Shown piece by piece: positions 8,633 to 17,217 of a DNA stretch of 64,000 nucleotides. The DNA is taken from assembly GCA_035515055.1 (NCBI GenBank), contig DATJBV010000050.1:1-64000 (forward strand), written 5' to 3'. This stretch comes from Pollutimonas sp035515055 (lineage in GTDB: Bacteria; Pseudomonadota; Gammaproteobacteria; Burkholderiales; Burkholderiaceae_B). A program made the translations under genes and the position numbers. The notes beneath the pieces are model-generated. The model was not told where the DNA came from, did no database searches, and saw only the letters and a program-made list of their open reading frames with translations. Position 1 is the stretch's first letter. Each line of letters starts with the position of its first letter.

Positions 8633-10195
8633 TTATGCTCTCTTCAGCGCGGCATGGTAGCGTTCGACATAGCTGGTGAAGCTCTCGGATGTGTTCGCTT
8701 CCAGCCGTGCCTGTGCGGCTATCGATTCAAGCGCCATTTCCCGGTATTGTGTTTCGGTATCGGGACGCAAGGCTTGCGCTCGCAAGGTGTTGCGGTGCTC
8801 CATGCTTTGCCGCAGCGTGAAATCGTGAAGGTTCAGGTCTTGTTCGCGCAGTTGGCGCAATAAGCGGGCCGATGGGGTCTGCGCGCTATCGCGCACCTTG
8901 ACGTCTTGTTCCCGGATGGCGGCGGCGTATTGGGTGCCGCCATGCGTGGCGTCCAGCAAGTCGGCATATGGGCGGATGCGTTCGAGAAGCTCGACGCCCC
9001 AGTCCTGCAGCGAAATTGGCGTGCTTTCGTGTATTAGCATCAGGCCTGGCCGCCGTCCTTCTTTGACGACCAGCGAAAAATTATTGTTGCTATCGTGGCA
9101 AAATCCGTTCTGGGCGAACATCGCGCTGGGCTCGGCGGCGCAAAACAGCAGGAAAGCGTCCATGAATCGACTGGTGGCCGCGGAAATGCCAATAGGGGAT
9201 TCCGGGTCTATGTCGAGGCAGCGCACTTCAATGTATTGGACACCCCGCTCGGCGAGTGCCGTGGCCGGCCGTTCGCCGCGACCTGTCGTACGCTTGGGGC
9301 GTATATTGGAGTAGTACTCGTTTTCGATCTGGAGGATATTGGTGTTCAGCTGTATCCACTCGCCATCCCGGTGTGTGCCTTTTGCGACGTAATCGGGCCA
9401 TGGCGTCGTGACGGCGGCATACATCCGGGTAAGAAAGGTTTCCAGGTCGTTATAGCAAAGCTGCAGGTCGGACTGCGCCTTGTTCTGATAGCCCAGGTCG
9501 CTCATGCGCAGGCTCGTCGCATAGGGCAAGTAGAGCGTATCGGCATCGAATTCGTCCAGCGGAGCCGCCATCCCGTGAAGAAAGCTCTTGGAAACGGCGG
9601 GGGATGCGCCGAAGAGATACATCAATAACCAGGAATAGCGTGAAAAATTCCGGATAAGGGCCAAGTAGCCTCGGGAACGCTGATCGGCCGCGGACTCGCC
9701 GCTAATGCCGATGAGATCCCATAGTTCGTCGGGCAGCGAGAAGTTGTAATGTACGCCCGCGATGCACTGCATTGATTTGCCGTAGCGCTCGGCGAGGCCC
9801 CGCCGGTAGACATGCTTGAGCATCCCGGTATTCGACGTGCCGTACCAGGCGATGGGTATGTCGGCTTCGTCGGGCAGCAGGGCGGGCATGGATTGATTCC
9901 AGATCAATTCGCCAGTCATTTGTTGCGCCACAAAGCGATGCGTTTCTTCCAGTTCGGTCAGCAAGCCTTCAGTGGACGCATGCGTCCCGGTGATCAGCTC
10001 GAGTAGAGCTTCGGAGTAGTCAGTGGTGATGCGCGGATGCGTGAGCGCCGACCCGAGGGCGGAAGGATGCGGGGTGGTGGCAAGTACGCCATGCTCGTCG
10101 ACTCGTAGACCTTCTTTTTCGATACCGCGCAAAATGCCTTTTAGTACGGGCGCGTTTTGTGCCAGCTTGGCATGGCGTTGATCAGTTGAACTCAT
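8633..10195 (-). CDS. gshA: Glutamate-cysteine ligase
   Basis: The 520-residue length and sequence fit the proteobacterial type 1 GshA, which makes gamma-glutamylcysteine from glutamate, cysteine and ATP in the first step of glutathione synthesis. Recognisable stretches include GIEKEGLRVDEHG near the start (ATP/metal-binding glutamates), TDYSEALLELIT, the GVHYNFSLPD signature, PYATSLRMSDLGYQNKAQ and YIEVRCLDIDPESP. It starts a minus-strand series with the two-component genes. gshB is not in the window. Confidence 0.95.
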   Translation of the reverse strand: MSSTDQRHAKLAQNAPVLKGILRGIEKEGLRVDEHGVLATTPHPSALGSALTHPRITTDYSEALLELITGTHASTEGLLTELEETHRFVAQQMTGELIWNQSMPALLPDEADIPIAWYGTSNTGMLKHVYRRGLAERYGKSMQCIAGVHYNFSLPDELWDLIGISGESAADQRSRGYLALIRNFSRYSWLLMYLFGASPAVSKSFLHGMAAPLDEFDADTLYLPYATSLRMSDLGYQNKAQSDLQLCYNDLETFLTRMYAAVTTPWPDYVAKGTHRDGEWIQLNTNILQIENEYYSNIRPKRTTGRGERPATALAERGVQYIEVRCLDIDPESPIGISAATSRFMDAFLLFCAAEPSAMFAQNGFCHDSNNNFSLVVKEGRRPGLMLIHESTPISLQDWGVELLERIRPYADLLDATHGGTQYAAAIREQDVKVRDSAQTPSARLLRQLREQDLNLHDFTLRQSMEHRNTLRAQALRPDTETQYREMALESIAAQARLEANTSESFTSYVERYHAALKRA

Positions 10196-10250
10196 TACAG
10201 GGTATCTTTATAGAAGTCTTTGTCGCTGGCGATTTTACCTGAGAGGTGTG

Positions 10251-10763
10251 ATGTTGATACGTACTGGACTAATGGTCCTGCTGTCCTGCTTGTTGCTGGG
10301 GTGCTCGCCTGACTACAACTGGCGTGAAGTTACCGTCGCCAATGGCGCCGCCAGCGCGTTTTTCCCGGATAGGCCGCTGACGCAGGAGCGGACGCTGAAC
10401 TTCTCCGGCCACGAGGTCGTTTTCAGCTTGATGAGCGCCTCGGTGGATGGTGCGCTATTTGCGGTCGGCTATGCCGCCTTGCCCGCGCCGCTGCGGGCAA
10501 ACCGTGGCGACGCCAGCCTGTTTGCCGCCAGTGTCATGACGTCTCTTTACAGGAATCTTGCTGCGGAGCCGCCGGCGGTATTGCCCAAATTGGGAGAATC
10601 CTTCGTCATTGAGGGCCAGTCGCGCGGTACGGCGGTGAGGCTAAAGGCTACCGTCTGGTTGACGGATGGTGCTTTGATAGAGGGGTTGGTGACGGCCGAC
10701 CAGGCGTCGTTTCCGTCGACCCAGGCCGACGAATTTCTTCGTAACCTGAAAGTGGCTCGGTAA
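10251..10763 (+). CDS. Small lipoprotein of unknown function
   Basis: The protein has about 170 residues. ATG 10251 is preferred over the in-frame GTG at 10248 because GAGAGG (10241-10246) is then better spaced. The N-terminus is a lipoprotein signal: a hydrophobic stretch ends in LLLGC, with Cys18 as the predicted lipidation site and SPD after it. The mature part starts with a strand resembling surface-exposed lipoproteins (VANGAASAFFPDRPLTQ) but matches no family I can name. It is divergent from gshA. Its last 116 bases lie antisense to the end of the LuxR-type gene. Confidence 0.75.
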   Translation: MLIRTGLMVLLSCLLLGCSPDYNWREVTVANGAASAFFPDRPLTQERTLNFSGHEVVFSLMSASVDGALFAVGYAALPAPLRANRGDASLFAASVMTSLYRNLAAEPPAVLPKLGESFVIEGQSRGTAVRLKATVWLTDGALIEGLVTADQASFPSTQADEFLRNLKVAR

Positions 10764-10962
10764 TACCGAAGAGGTAGCCGTGTTGCAAAGCCATGGCGAT
10801 GGCGGCTTGGCGGCTATGGACGTCGAGCTTGCGACACGCATTGCCGATATGGAAATTGACCGTTCGTTCCGTCAAGCCCAGGATAATGCCCATTTCCCAA
10901 CTTGTCTTGCCAATGGCGGCCCACCGTAGACACGTCAGTTCCCGGCTGGTTAGCGGTTTCAT
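10648..10962 (-). CDS. Solo LuxR-type HTH regulator (DNA-binding domain only)
   Basis: This 104-residue protein is almost only a LuxR/GerE helix-turn-helix (about residues 1-66): LTSRELTCLRWAAIGKTSWE, then LGLTERTVNFHIGNACRKLDV. It lacks the autoinducer-binding domain of quorum-sensing LuxR proteins. The start is convincing: AAAGGAG sits 9 nt upstream of ATG 10962, and no remnant of an N-terminal domain was found upstream. This points to a genuine small gene rather than a decayed one. The C-terminal ~35 residues are low-complexity and lie antisense to the lipoprotein gene. Target genes are unknown; metX is divergent from it. Confidence 0.72.
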   Translation of the reverse strand: MKPLTSRELTCLRWAAIGKTSWEMGIILGLTERTVNFHIGNACRKLDVHSRQAAIAMALQHGYLFGITEPLSGYEEIRRPGSTETTPGRPSPTPLSKHHPSTRR

Positions 10963-11178
10963 TCGCAGCTACTCCTTTGAAGGAATGTCGCATTAATTGC
11001 AAATTTTGTGTAAATGTATCAAGTATTTTCACGCGGGTAAAATGGACTTGGATAAAATGGCCTGGGTAGCCGTATAGCCGGTCCAGCCCTGCAAGGATGA
11101 TAAAATCTTGTTTCCACAAAGCGCCGATTTGCTTGATCTGCTTGCGGGCGCCTCATAAATCCAGCTAAAGAGGTCCAT

Positions 11179-12426
11179 ATGGCCGCTACTACCGTACCTA
11201 TCGTTTCCCCCGTTCCCAGCGCTGCCGCGCCCTCCATCGAGCCATTACCCGCGGGCTCCGCCGGTATCGTGTCGCCCGAGTACATCAGCTTTGACGAGCC
11301 ACTGCACTTAAGTAGCGGGCAGGTCCTGCCCAGCTATGTACTGGCCGTCGAAACCTATGGCACCCTGAATCCGCAACGTAGCAATGCGGTGCTTATTTGC
11401 CATGCCTTGAACGCGTCGCATCATGTGGCCGGGTTCGCCGCGGATAACACGCGGGACGTGGGCTGGTGGGACAACATGGTCGGGCCCGGCAAGGCAGTGG
11501 ACACCGATCGGTTCTTCGTCATTGGCGTGAATAATATTGGCTCGTGCTTCGGATCCACCGGACCGGCCAGCATCAATCCAGCTACAGGCAAGCCTTGGGG
11601 TGCGGCGTTCCCCATGCTTACGGTCGAGGATTGGGTGCGGGCACAGGCCCGGCTGGCCGACCATTTCGGCATAGCGAAGCTGGCGGCTGTGATGGGCGGA
11701 TCCCTGGGCGGCATGCAAGCCATGAGCTGGGCCATTACCTGCCCCGAGCGTGTGGGCAATTGCATTGTGATTGCCAGTACGCCGCGTCTTTCCGCGCAGA
11801 ACATAGGCTTTAACGAAGTGGCGCGCCGCTCTATCATCAGCGATCCCGATTTTCACGGCGGCGACTACTATGCGCACGACACCGTGCCCCGGCACGGTCT
11901 TTCGGTGGCGCGCATGGTGGGCCACATCACCTATTTATCCGACGACGACATGGCGGAGAAATTTGGGCGTACGCAGCGTTCGCCGGCCGATAACGGCGAG
12001 TTCCATTACGGCTACGACGTCGAATTCGAGGTCGAGTCGTATCTGCGTTACCAAGGCGAAAAGTTTTCCACCTACTTCGACGCGAATACCTATCTGCTGA
12101 TCACGCGCGCGCTCGACTACTTCGACCCGGCACGAAACCATGGTGGCGATCTGGCGCGCGCACTCGAAGGCGCCATGGCGAATTTCCTGCTTGTGTCGTT
12201 TAGTACAGATTGGCGCTTCCCACCTGCGCGATCGCGCGAAATTGCCCGGGCATTGCTGAAGAACAAGTCGCCGGTCACCTATGCCGAAATCAACGCGCCG
12301 CATGGGCACGACGCCTTTTTATTGGGCGATCCGCGCTATCACGCCGTGGTCCAGGGGTTTTACGATCGCATTGCGGCCCATCTCGACCTGGGCGAGCGTC
12401 GGCGCATTACAGGAGTATTGGCTTGA
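11179..12426 (+). CDS. metX: Homoserine O-acyltransferase
   Basis: This 415-residue alpha/beta-hydrolase-fold enzyme transfers an acyl group (acetyl or succinyl) from acyl-CoA to homoserine, committing it to methionine synthesis. The nucleophile elbow GGSLGGMQAM contains Ser175. YETYGTLN, ICHALNASHHVAG, GSCFGSTGP and the final INAPHGHDAFLL (catalytic His) are family signatures. Betaproteobacterial members often prefer succinyl-CoA, but substrate choice cannot be settled here. The stop overlaps the metW start, the usual metX-metW coupling. Confidence 0.95.
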   Translation: MAATTVPIVSPVPSAAAPSIEPLPAGSAGIVSPEYISFDEPLHLSSGQVLPSYVLAVETYGTLNPQRSNAVLICHALNASHHVAGFAADNTRDVGWWDNMVGPGKAVDTDRFFVIGVNNIGSCFGSTGPASINPATGKPWGAAFPMLTVEDWVRAQARLADHFGIAKLAAVMGGSLGGMQAMSWAITCPERVGNCIVIASTPRLSAQNIGFNEVARRSIISDPDFHGGDYYAHDTVPRHGLSVARMVGHITYLSDDDMAEKFGRTQRSPADNGEFHYGYDVEFEVESYLRYQGEKFSTYFDANTYLLITRALDYFDPARNHGGDLARALEGAMANFLLVSFSTDWRFPPARSREIARALLKNKSPVTYAEINAPHGHDAFLLGDPRYHAVVQGFYDRIAAHLDLGERRRITGVLA

Positions 12427-13034
12427 GCACTAATCCGGTTGCACCGCGGCACGTGCGCGCCGACCTGAAGCGTATCGCCAGCTGGATCGAGCCGGGCAGT
12501 CGTGTGCTCGACCTGGGTTGCGGCGATGGGACCCTGCTGGCCTATCTGCAGAATAACAAGAATGTGACAGGGGTCGGGGTCGAATTAAGCGACGAACTGG
12601 TCATTGCCTCGGTACGCCGGGGAGTGCGGGTGATCCAGCAGAACCTCGAGGAAGGGCTGGCCTTGTTCGACGATCAGCAATTCGACACCGTGGTTTTGTC
12701 CCGCACCCTGCAGTCCATGCATAACACCGAGCATATATTGCGTGAAATGGCACGTGTCGCCCGCTTTGGCATCGTGTCGTTTCCCAATTTCGGCTATTGG
12801 CCGCACGGGTGGTCGATACTGCGCGGGCGCATGCCTGTTACCGGGGAAATGCCATATCAGTGGTTCGATACGCCGAATATCCACTTATGCACGCTCAAAG
12901 ACTTCGAGGACCTGGCACTGGCCTTGCGCCTGGGGATCACCCATCTGGCAACATTCAATGGCAACAAAGAAGTTAAACTCTTGCCCAGTTGGCGCAGCAC
13001 CCTTGCGGTGTACCGCTTCGAGACTCCCGCCTGA
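12423..13034 (+). CDS. metW: MetW, methionine biosynthesis partner of MetX
   Basis: The TTG start at 12423 overlaps the metX stop (TTGA) and gives 203 residues. A SAM-dependent methyltransferase-like Rossmann domain is visible: SRVLDLGCGDGTLLAYL (motif I), GVELSDE (motif II) and FDTVVLSRTLQ. The later FPNFGYWPHGWSILRGRMPV stretch is diagnostic of MetW. MetW is needed with MetX for homoserine acylation in several proteobacteria and is thought to activate it. The longer open frame upstream lies inside metX and is not used. Confidence 0.93.
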   Translation: MSTNPVAPRHVRADLKRIASWIEPGSRVLDLGCGDGTLLAYLQNNKNVTGVGVELSDELVIASVRRGVRVIQQNLEEGLALFDDQQFDTVVLSRTLQSMHNTEHILREMARVARFGIVSFPNFGYWPHGWSILRGRMPVTGEMPYQWFDTPNIHLCTLKDFEDLALALRLGITHLATFNGNKEVKLLPSWRSTLAVYRFETPA

Positions 13035-13097
13035 TACGACAAAGGTCCCATCATCGCTTCGCTAACCCGAGTTTATGCCAGTCCGCGCGTCATCCCG

Positions 13098-14294
13098 TTG
13101 TTAATACTCGGTTTTGCCAGCGGCTTGCCTCTGGCTCTGACCGGCGGCACCTTGCAGGCTTGGGCGACCCTTTCTGGTGTCTCGCTTCAGAATATTGGCT
13201 TTCTCACACTCATAGGAACGGCGTACACGCTGAAGTTCCTATGGGCGCCGCTGGTCGATCGGTACGCTCCGCCCATCCTGGGCCGCCGAAGAAGCTGGAT
13301 TTTCTTTACGCAGCTTGCCCTTGGCGCAACGATTGCCGCCATGGGGCTCTATTCGCCGGCCGACAGCCTCATGCTGCTGGCGATGCTGGCGGTCTTGGTG
13401 GCCTTTCTCTCCGCGACTCAAGACATTGCCTTCGACGCCTACAGCACGGATGTATTGCGCCAAGAGGAACGTGCAGCCGGCGCGGCGGTGAAGGTTTTGG
13501 GTTACCGGCTTGCCATGATCGTCTCCGGAGGCGTGGCTCTGGTACTGGCCGATCAGTGGCTCGGCTGGGCAAATACGTATTTTCTGATGGGCGGATTCAT
13601 GGCGTTGTGCGCCATCGCCACATTGCTGGCGCCCGAGCCTGAAGTCGTTGCGCAACGACCCCGGTCGCTGGCAATTGCGGTGGTGGAACCGCTGCTGGAG
13701 TTCTTCAAGCGCCCCGGTGCCCTCAGCATTCTGCTTCTCATTGTTTTGTATAAACTGGGAGACGCATTTGCCGGGGCGCTGTCGACCACATTTTTGCTCC
13801 GTGGGGCGGGCTTTACGGGTACTGAAGTGGGGGCCGTCAATAAAGTATTCGGTTTGGCGGCGACGATAGTGGGCGCGTTGGCGGGTGGTGCCTTCATGAG
13901 CCGCCTCGGCTTGTATCGGTCGCTAATGCTGTTCGGGCTCTTGCAGGCTGTCTCGAATTTCGGCTATTGGGTGCTGGCCGTGACGCCGCCGCATCTTTAT
14001 TCCATGGCGGTGGTGGTTGCGGTGGAAAACTTGTGCGGCGGCCTGGGTACCGCCGCATTCGTGGCTTTACTGATGGCATTATGCAATCAACAGTTTTCGG
14101 CAACGCAATTTGCGTTGCTGTCGGCCTTATCGGCCGTGGGACGCACGTATCTCGCGGGGCCCCTAACACCCCCCCTGGTCGAATCCATGGGGTGGCCGGG
14201 CTTCTTTGTAATATCTGTCTTTATTGCTCTTCCGGGGTTGCTGCTGCTGCGCATGCGGCGGTCGGAAATTGAGGGGCTGGAAGCGGCTCGCTGA
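13098..14294 (+). CDS. ampG: AmpG-like MFS permease
   Basis: The protein has at least 398 residues and about twelve membrane segments, matching AmpG, which imports anhydro-muropeptides from peptidoglycan recycling and can influence AmpC induction. Visible AmpG features are GFASGLPLALTGGTLQAW at the start, WAPLVDRYAPPILGRRRSW in the first cytoplasmic loop and SATQDIAFDAYSTDVL. The TTG at 13098 is the only ordinary start codon, but it seems about 16 residues too short: the frame upstream back to 13035 encodes SLTRVYASPRVIPL, which resembles the family N-terminus, and has no ATG, GTG or TTG. An ATC start at 13050 or 13053, just after AAAGG, is possible. Confidence 0.82.
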   Translation: MLILGFASGLPLALTGGTLQAWATLSGVSLQNIGFLTLIGTAYTLKFLWAPLVDRYAPPILGRRRSWIFFTQLALGATIAAMGLYSPADSLMLLAMLAVLVAFLSATQDIAFDAYSTDVLRQEERAAGAAVKVLGYRLAMIVSGGVALVLADQWLGWANTYFLMGGFMALCAIATLLAPEPEVVAQRPRSLAIAVVEPLLEFFKRPGALSILLLIVLYKLGDAFAGALSTTFLLRGAGFTGTEVGAVNKVFGLAATIVGALAGGAFMSRLGLYRSLMLFGLLQAVSNFGYWVLAVTPPHLYSMAVVVAVENLCGGLGTAAFVALLMALCNQQFSATQFALLSALSAVGRTYLAGPLTPPLVESMGWPGFFVISVFIALPGLLLLRMRRSEIEGLEAAR

Positions 14295-14296
14295 AC

Positions 14297-14911
14297 ATGT
14301 TGCTCGCACTTTACCTGATCGCAATTACCGCCGAGGCAATGACCGCGGCGCTCGCCGCCGGCCGTCGCGACATGGACTGGATAGGCGTATGCATCATTGC
14401 CAGCGTCACCGCGTTAGGCGGGGGCAGCATACGCGACATGCTTCTCGGGCACTATCCGCTCACCTGGGTGCTGCACCCCGAATACCTATGGATTACATCG
14501 GGGGCGGCGTTGCTGACGGCGCTCATAGCACCCGTCATGCGCCGTTTACGCCGCCTCTTCCTGCTGCTCGATGCCCTGGGTCTCGTCGTGTTTACGGTGA
14601 TCGGGTGCCAAGTGGCGTTGCAGATGCAGTTGCCCGCAACCGTCGTCCTTGTCAGCGGAATGGTGACGGGCTGCGCGGGGGGCATGTTGCGCGATGTGCT
14701 TTGCAACGATATTCCGTTGTTATTGCGTAAAGAGCTTTACGCCAGCGTGTCCTTACTGACAGGCGCTCTTTTCATGGGCGCGCAGCATGTCGGCATAAAC
14801 CTGAATGCCTCGATGGTCGGCGCCATGATTGCCGGCTTGGCACTGCGTATGTTGGCGTTGCGATTCAATTGGCAAATGCCCAAGTTCGTCTACCGCGACG
14901 AGTGGCGTTAG
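14297..14911 (+). CDS. TRIC-type cation channel family membrane protein (YicG/UPF0126)
   Basis: The protein has 204 residues and about six membrane segments in two internal repeats, each with a Gly-rich kink: GGGSIRDMLLG in the first half and GCAGGMLRDVLCNDIPLLLRK in the second. This is the prokaryotic TRIC (formerly UPF0126) pattern; characterised homologues conduct monovalent cations as trimers. It begins 2 bp after the AmpG-like gene and is probably co-transcribed. The physiological role is unknown. Confidence 0.85.
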   Translation: MLLALYLIAITAEAMTAALAAGRRDMDWIGVCIIASVTALGGGSIRDMLLGHYPLTWVLHPEYLWITSGAALLTALIAPVMRRLRRLFLLLDALGLVVFTVIGCQVALQMQLPATVVLVSGMVTGCAGGMLRDVLCNDIPLLLRKELYASVSLLTGALFMGAQHVGINLNASMVGAMIAGLALRMLALRFNWQMPKFVYRDEWR

Positions 14912-14923
14912 CGCATCCTGACC

Positions 14924-14938
14924 GCTCTTTTCAAGAGC
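14924..14938 (+). terminator. Possible weak terminator after TRIC gene
   Basis: GCTCTT (14924-14929) and AAGAGC (14933-14938) form a perfect 6-bp hairpin with a 3-base loop. The following tract TTATAAATAATTCTT is A/T-rich but not a clean T-run. It may end the metX-metW-ampG-TRIC transcript before the siderophore receptor. Confidence 0.4.
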
Positions 14939-14973
14939 TTATAAATAATTCTTCCCGTCCTGATGCGTAAACG

Positions 14974-14992
14974 CGTATGATTCGCATTTGCG
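14974..14992 (+). promoter_or_regulatory. Candidate Fur box
   Basis: CGTATGATTCGCATTTGCG, 26-44 bp upstream of the receptor start, resembles proteobacterial Fur boxes with an ATGATTCGCAT core (reverse AAATGCGAATCAT). Position and the iron-uptake genes downstream support iron-dependent repression. Confidence 0.5.
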
Positions 14993-15017
14993 TTTTATAT
15001 AACCTATCAGGCTCGAT

Positions 15018-17207
15018 ATGTTCACAAGCAAACAATTCAGATTGCAAGCTGCCGCAGCCGCGGCGGTGACTGCCGCATTGGCTGGCATTCCGGCGTCGGC
15101 CCAGGCACTAGAGAAAGAAGGAGTGGCCGTGCTGGCGCCAGTAAAGGTCGAGGCCAGCGCCGATGCCTCGGCGGAAGGTTTGTTGCCGGCATATGCGGGT
15201 GGACAAGTCAGCCGAGGCGGCCGAATGGGCCTGCTGGGCAATCTTGACACGATGGACACGCCATTCAACAGCACGCAATACACCAGCGAGTTCATAAAGG
15301 ACAAGCAGGCTGCAAGCGTTGCCGAAATTCTTCAGAACGATCCGTCAGTACGCGTTGCCCGTGGATTTGGCAACTATCAACAGTTGTATATGATCCGCGG
15401 GTTTCATCTGTATTCGGACGACATCACCTACAACGGCTTGTACGGTTTGTTGCCGCGCCAGTACCTGGCAAGTGAATTTATTGAGCGGCTGGATGTTTTT
15501 CGAGGGGCGAGTGCGTTCTTGAATGGCGCGGCTCCGGGAAATAGCGGAATGGGGGGCGCCATCAACGTCGTTCCGAAACGGGCATCCAACGAGCCCCTGA
15601 CCGAAGCAACATTAGGCTGGGAAACTGGGGGCCAAGGCTACGCCGCCGTGGACTTGAGCCGGAGATTCGGGACCGACGACAGGACGGGAATACGCCTTAA
15701 TGCGGTTCGCCGCGATGGTGGTACCGCCATCGACAGCGAGAAAAGAGAGCTGGGCGCCGTTGGGCTGGGCCTGGACTGGCAGGCAGAAAGGGTACGGCTG
15801 TCCGCCGACCTAGGGTGGCAGGACCATAAGCTTGGCCAAAGCCAACCCAGCATTGACGTTTCGCCAGGCGTGGCCATTCCGTCGGCGCCCGACGCTCGTG
15901 TGAACCTTGCCCCGTCGTTTACGTACTCAAATGAGCGCGACGTTTTCGGCACCGTGCGCGGCGAGTTCGATGTCAGCGACGAAGTAATGATCTGGGCCGC
16001 GGCCGGCGGGCGCAATAGCGATGAGTCGTCGCATTTGTCGACCCCGAACGTCGTCAATAACGCCGGCGACCTGGAAGTGGGCAGCGCCAGGTTCGCGCGG
16101 AAAGACAGTGTAAAGACGGGCGAGATCGGCTTGCGTGCAACGTTCGCTACGGGAGGTGTTGGGCACACCGTCAATATGTCCGCCAACCACTACCGCTACG
16201 AGACGCGCGCCGCGTCGCAGTTCTACGGTACGAATCCGTCCAATTTGTACGACCCTGTGGATGCGCCGCAGTCAGCGACGGTAACGTACAACGGCGGCGA
16301 TCTGGCGCATTTGCATCGTACCGGCACGACCCGGACGACGAGCTTTGCCATAGCCGATACGCTGTCATTCGCCGACGGCCGAGTTCTCCTTACAGGCGGC
16401 CTGCGGCATCAGAAAATTGAAAATGAGGGATTCAGCGCCCTTACTGGCGAGTCGTCCTCGCCTTTAAACAGCGCGAGCCGGATCACCCCCGTTGCGGGAT
16501 TGGTGGTGAAGCCCACGGACAATATTTCCGTGTATGCCAACTATATCGAGGGGCTGAAGCAGGTGCCGGCGGCCAGTGGGTTTCCGCCGCCCGTCAATGC
16601 CGGACAAGTATTCGACCCGGTTCCCACCAAGCAGAAGGAATTGGGCATCAAGTACGACGGCGGTGCATTCGGTGGTAGCCTTGCGATTTTCACCAGCGAT
16701 CAACCCATGGCCCATATTTCCAATAACGTGTACGGCATCTACGGCAAGCAGCGTAATCGCGGAGCGGAGCTAATGGTATACGGCGAGCCGGTGCGCGGTG
16801 TGCGTTTGTTGGGCGGCGTGACGTTGCTGGACGCCAAGCAAATCAACACGGCGGGTGGCGCCACGGACGGCAAGCGGGCAATCGGAGTGGCCAGGACGCA
16901 GGTCAATGCGGGTGTCGAATGGGACGTGCCCGGCGTGTCGGGCCTTACCCTGACCGGTCTTGCGGTCCACACATCCAGGCAATATGCGGATGCCGCCAAT
17001 ACACAGGCATTGCCCGCATGGACGCGATTCGATGTGGGCGCGCGTTATCTCACCGAGGTCAATGGCACACCGGTCACCTTGCGCGCGCGTGTCGACAACG
17101 TGACGAACAAGAATTACTGGGCATCGGCGGGCGGCTATCCAGGTGCGGGCTATCTGGTACTAGGCGCCCCGCGCACGGTAATGCTCTCGGCGTCGGTCCA
17201 GTTCTGA
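15018..17207 (+). CDS. TonB-dependent siderophore receptor
   Basis: This 729-residue outer-membrane receptor has a signal peptide ending near AQA (about residue 31). The plug domain (about 75-210) includes VAEILQNDPSVRVARG, MIRGFHLYSDDITYNGLYG, IERLDVFRGASAFLNG and GGAINVVPKR. The 22-strand barrel follows and ends in the aromatic VMLSASVQF needed for outer-membrane insertion. The plug fits ferric-siderophore receptors (FhuE/FpvA type). No N-terminal STN signalling domain is present, so transcription is unlikely to be controlled by receptor signalling. The ligand is unknown. The PepSY gene begins 10 bp downstream, so the two form an operon. Confidence 0.92.
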   Translation: MFTSKQFRLQAAAAAAVTAALAGIPASAQALEKEGVAVLAPVKVEASADASAEGLLPAYAGGQVSRGGRMGLLGNLDTMDTPFNSTQYTSEFIKDKQAASVAEILQNDPSVRVARGFGNYQQLYMIRGFHLYSDDITYNGLYGLLPRQYLASEFIERLDVFRGASAFLNGAAPGNSGMGGAINVVPKRASNEPLTEATLGWETGGQGYAAVDLSRRFGTDDRTGIRLNAVRRDGGTAIDSEKRELGAVGLGLDWQAERVRLSADLGWQDHKLGQSQPSIDVSPGVAIPSAPDARVNLAPSFTYSNERDVFGTVRGEFDVSDEVMIWAAAGGRNSDESSHLSTPNVVNNAGDLEVGSARFARKDSVKTGEIGLRATFATGGVGHTVNMSANHYRYETRAASQFYGTNPSNLYDPVDAPQSATVTYNGGDLAHLHRTGTTRTTSFAIADTLSFADGRVLLTGGLRHQKIENEGFSALTGESSSPLNSASRITPVAGLVVKPTDNISVYANYIEGLKQVPAASGFPPPVNAGQVFDPVPTKQKELGIKYDGGAFGGSLAIFTSDQPMAHISNNVYGIYGKQRNRGAELMVYGEPVRGVRLLGGVTLLDAKQINTAGGATDGKRAIGVARTQVNAGVEWDVPGVSGLTLTGLAVHTSRQYADAANTQALPAWTRFDVGARYLTEVNGTPVTLRARVDNVTNKNYWASAGGYPGAGYLVLGAPRTVMLSASVQF

Positions 17208-17217
17208 TGCGCATGCC

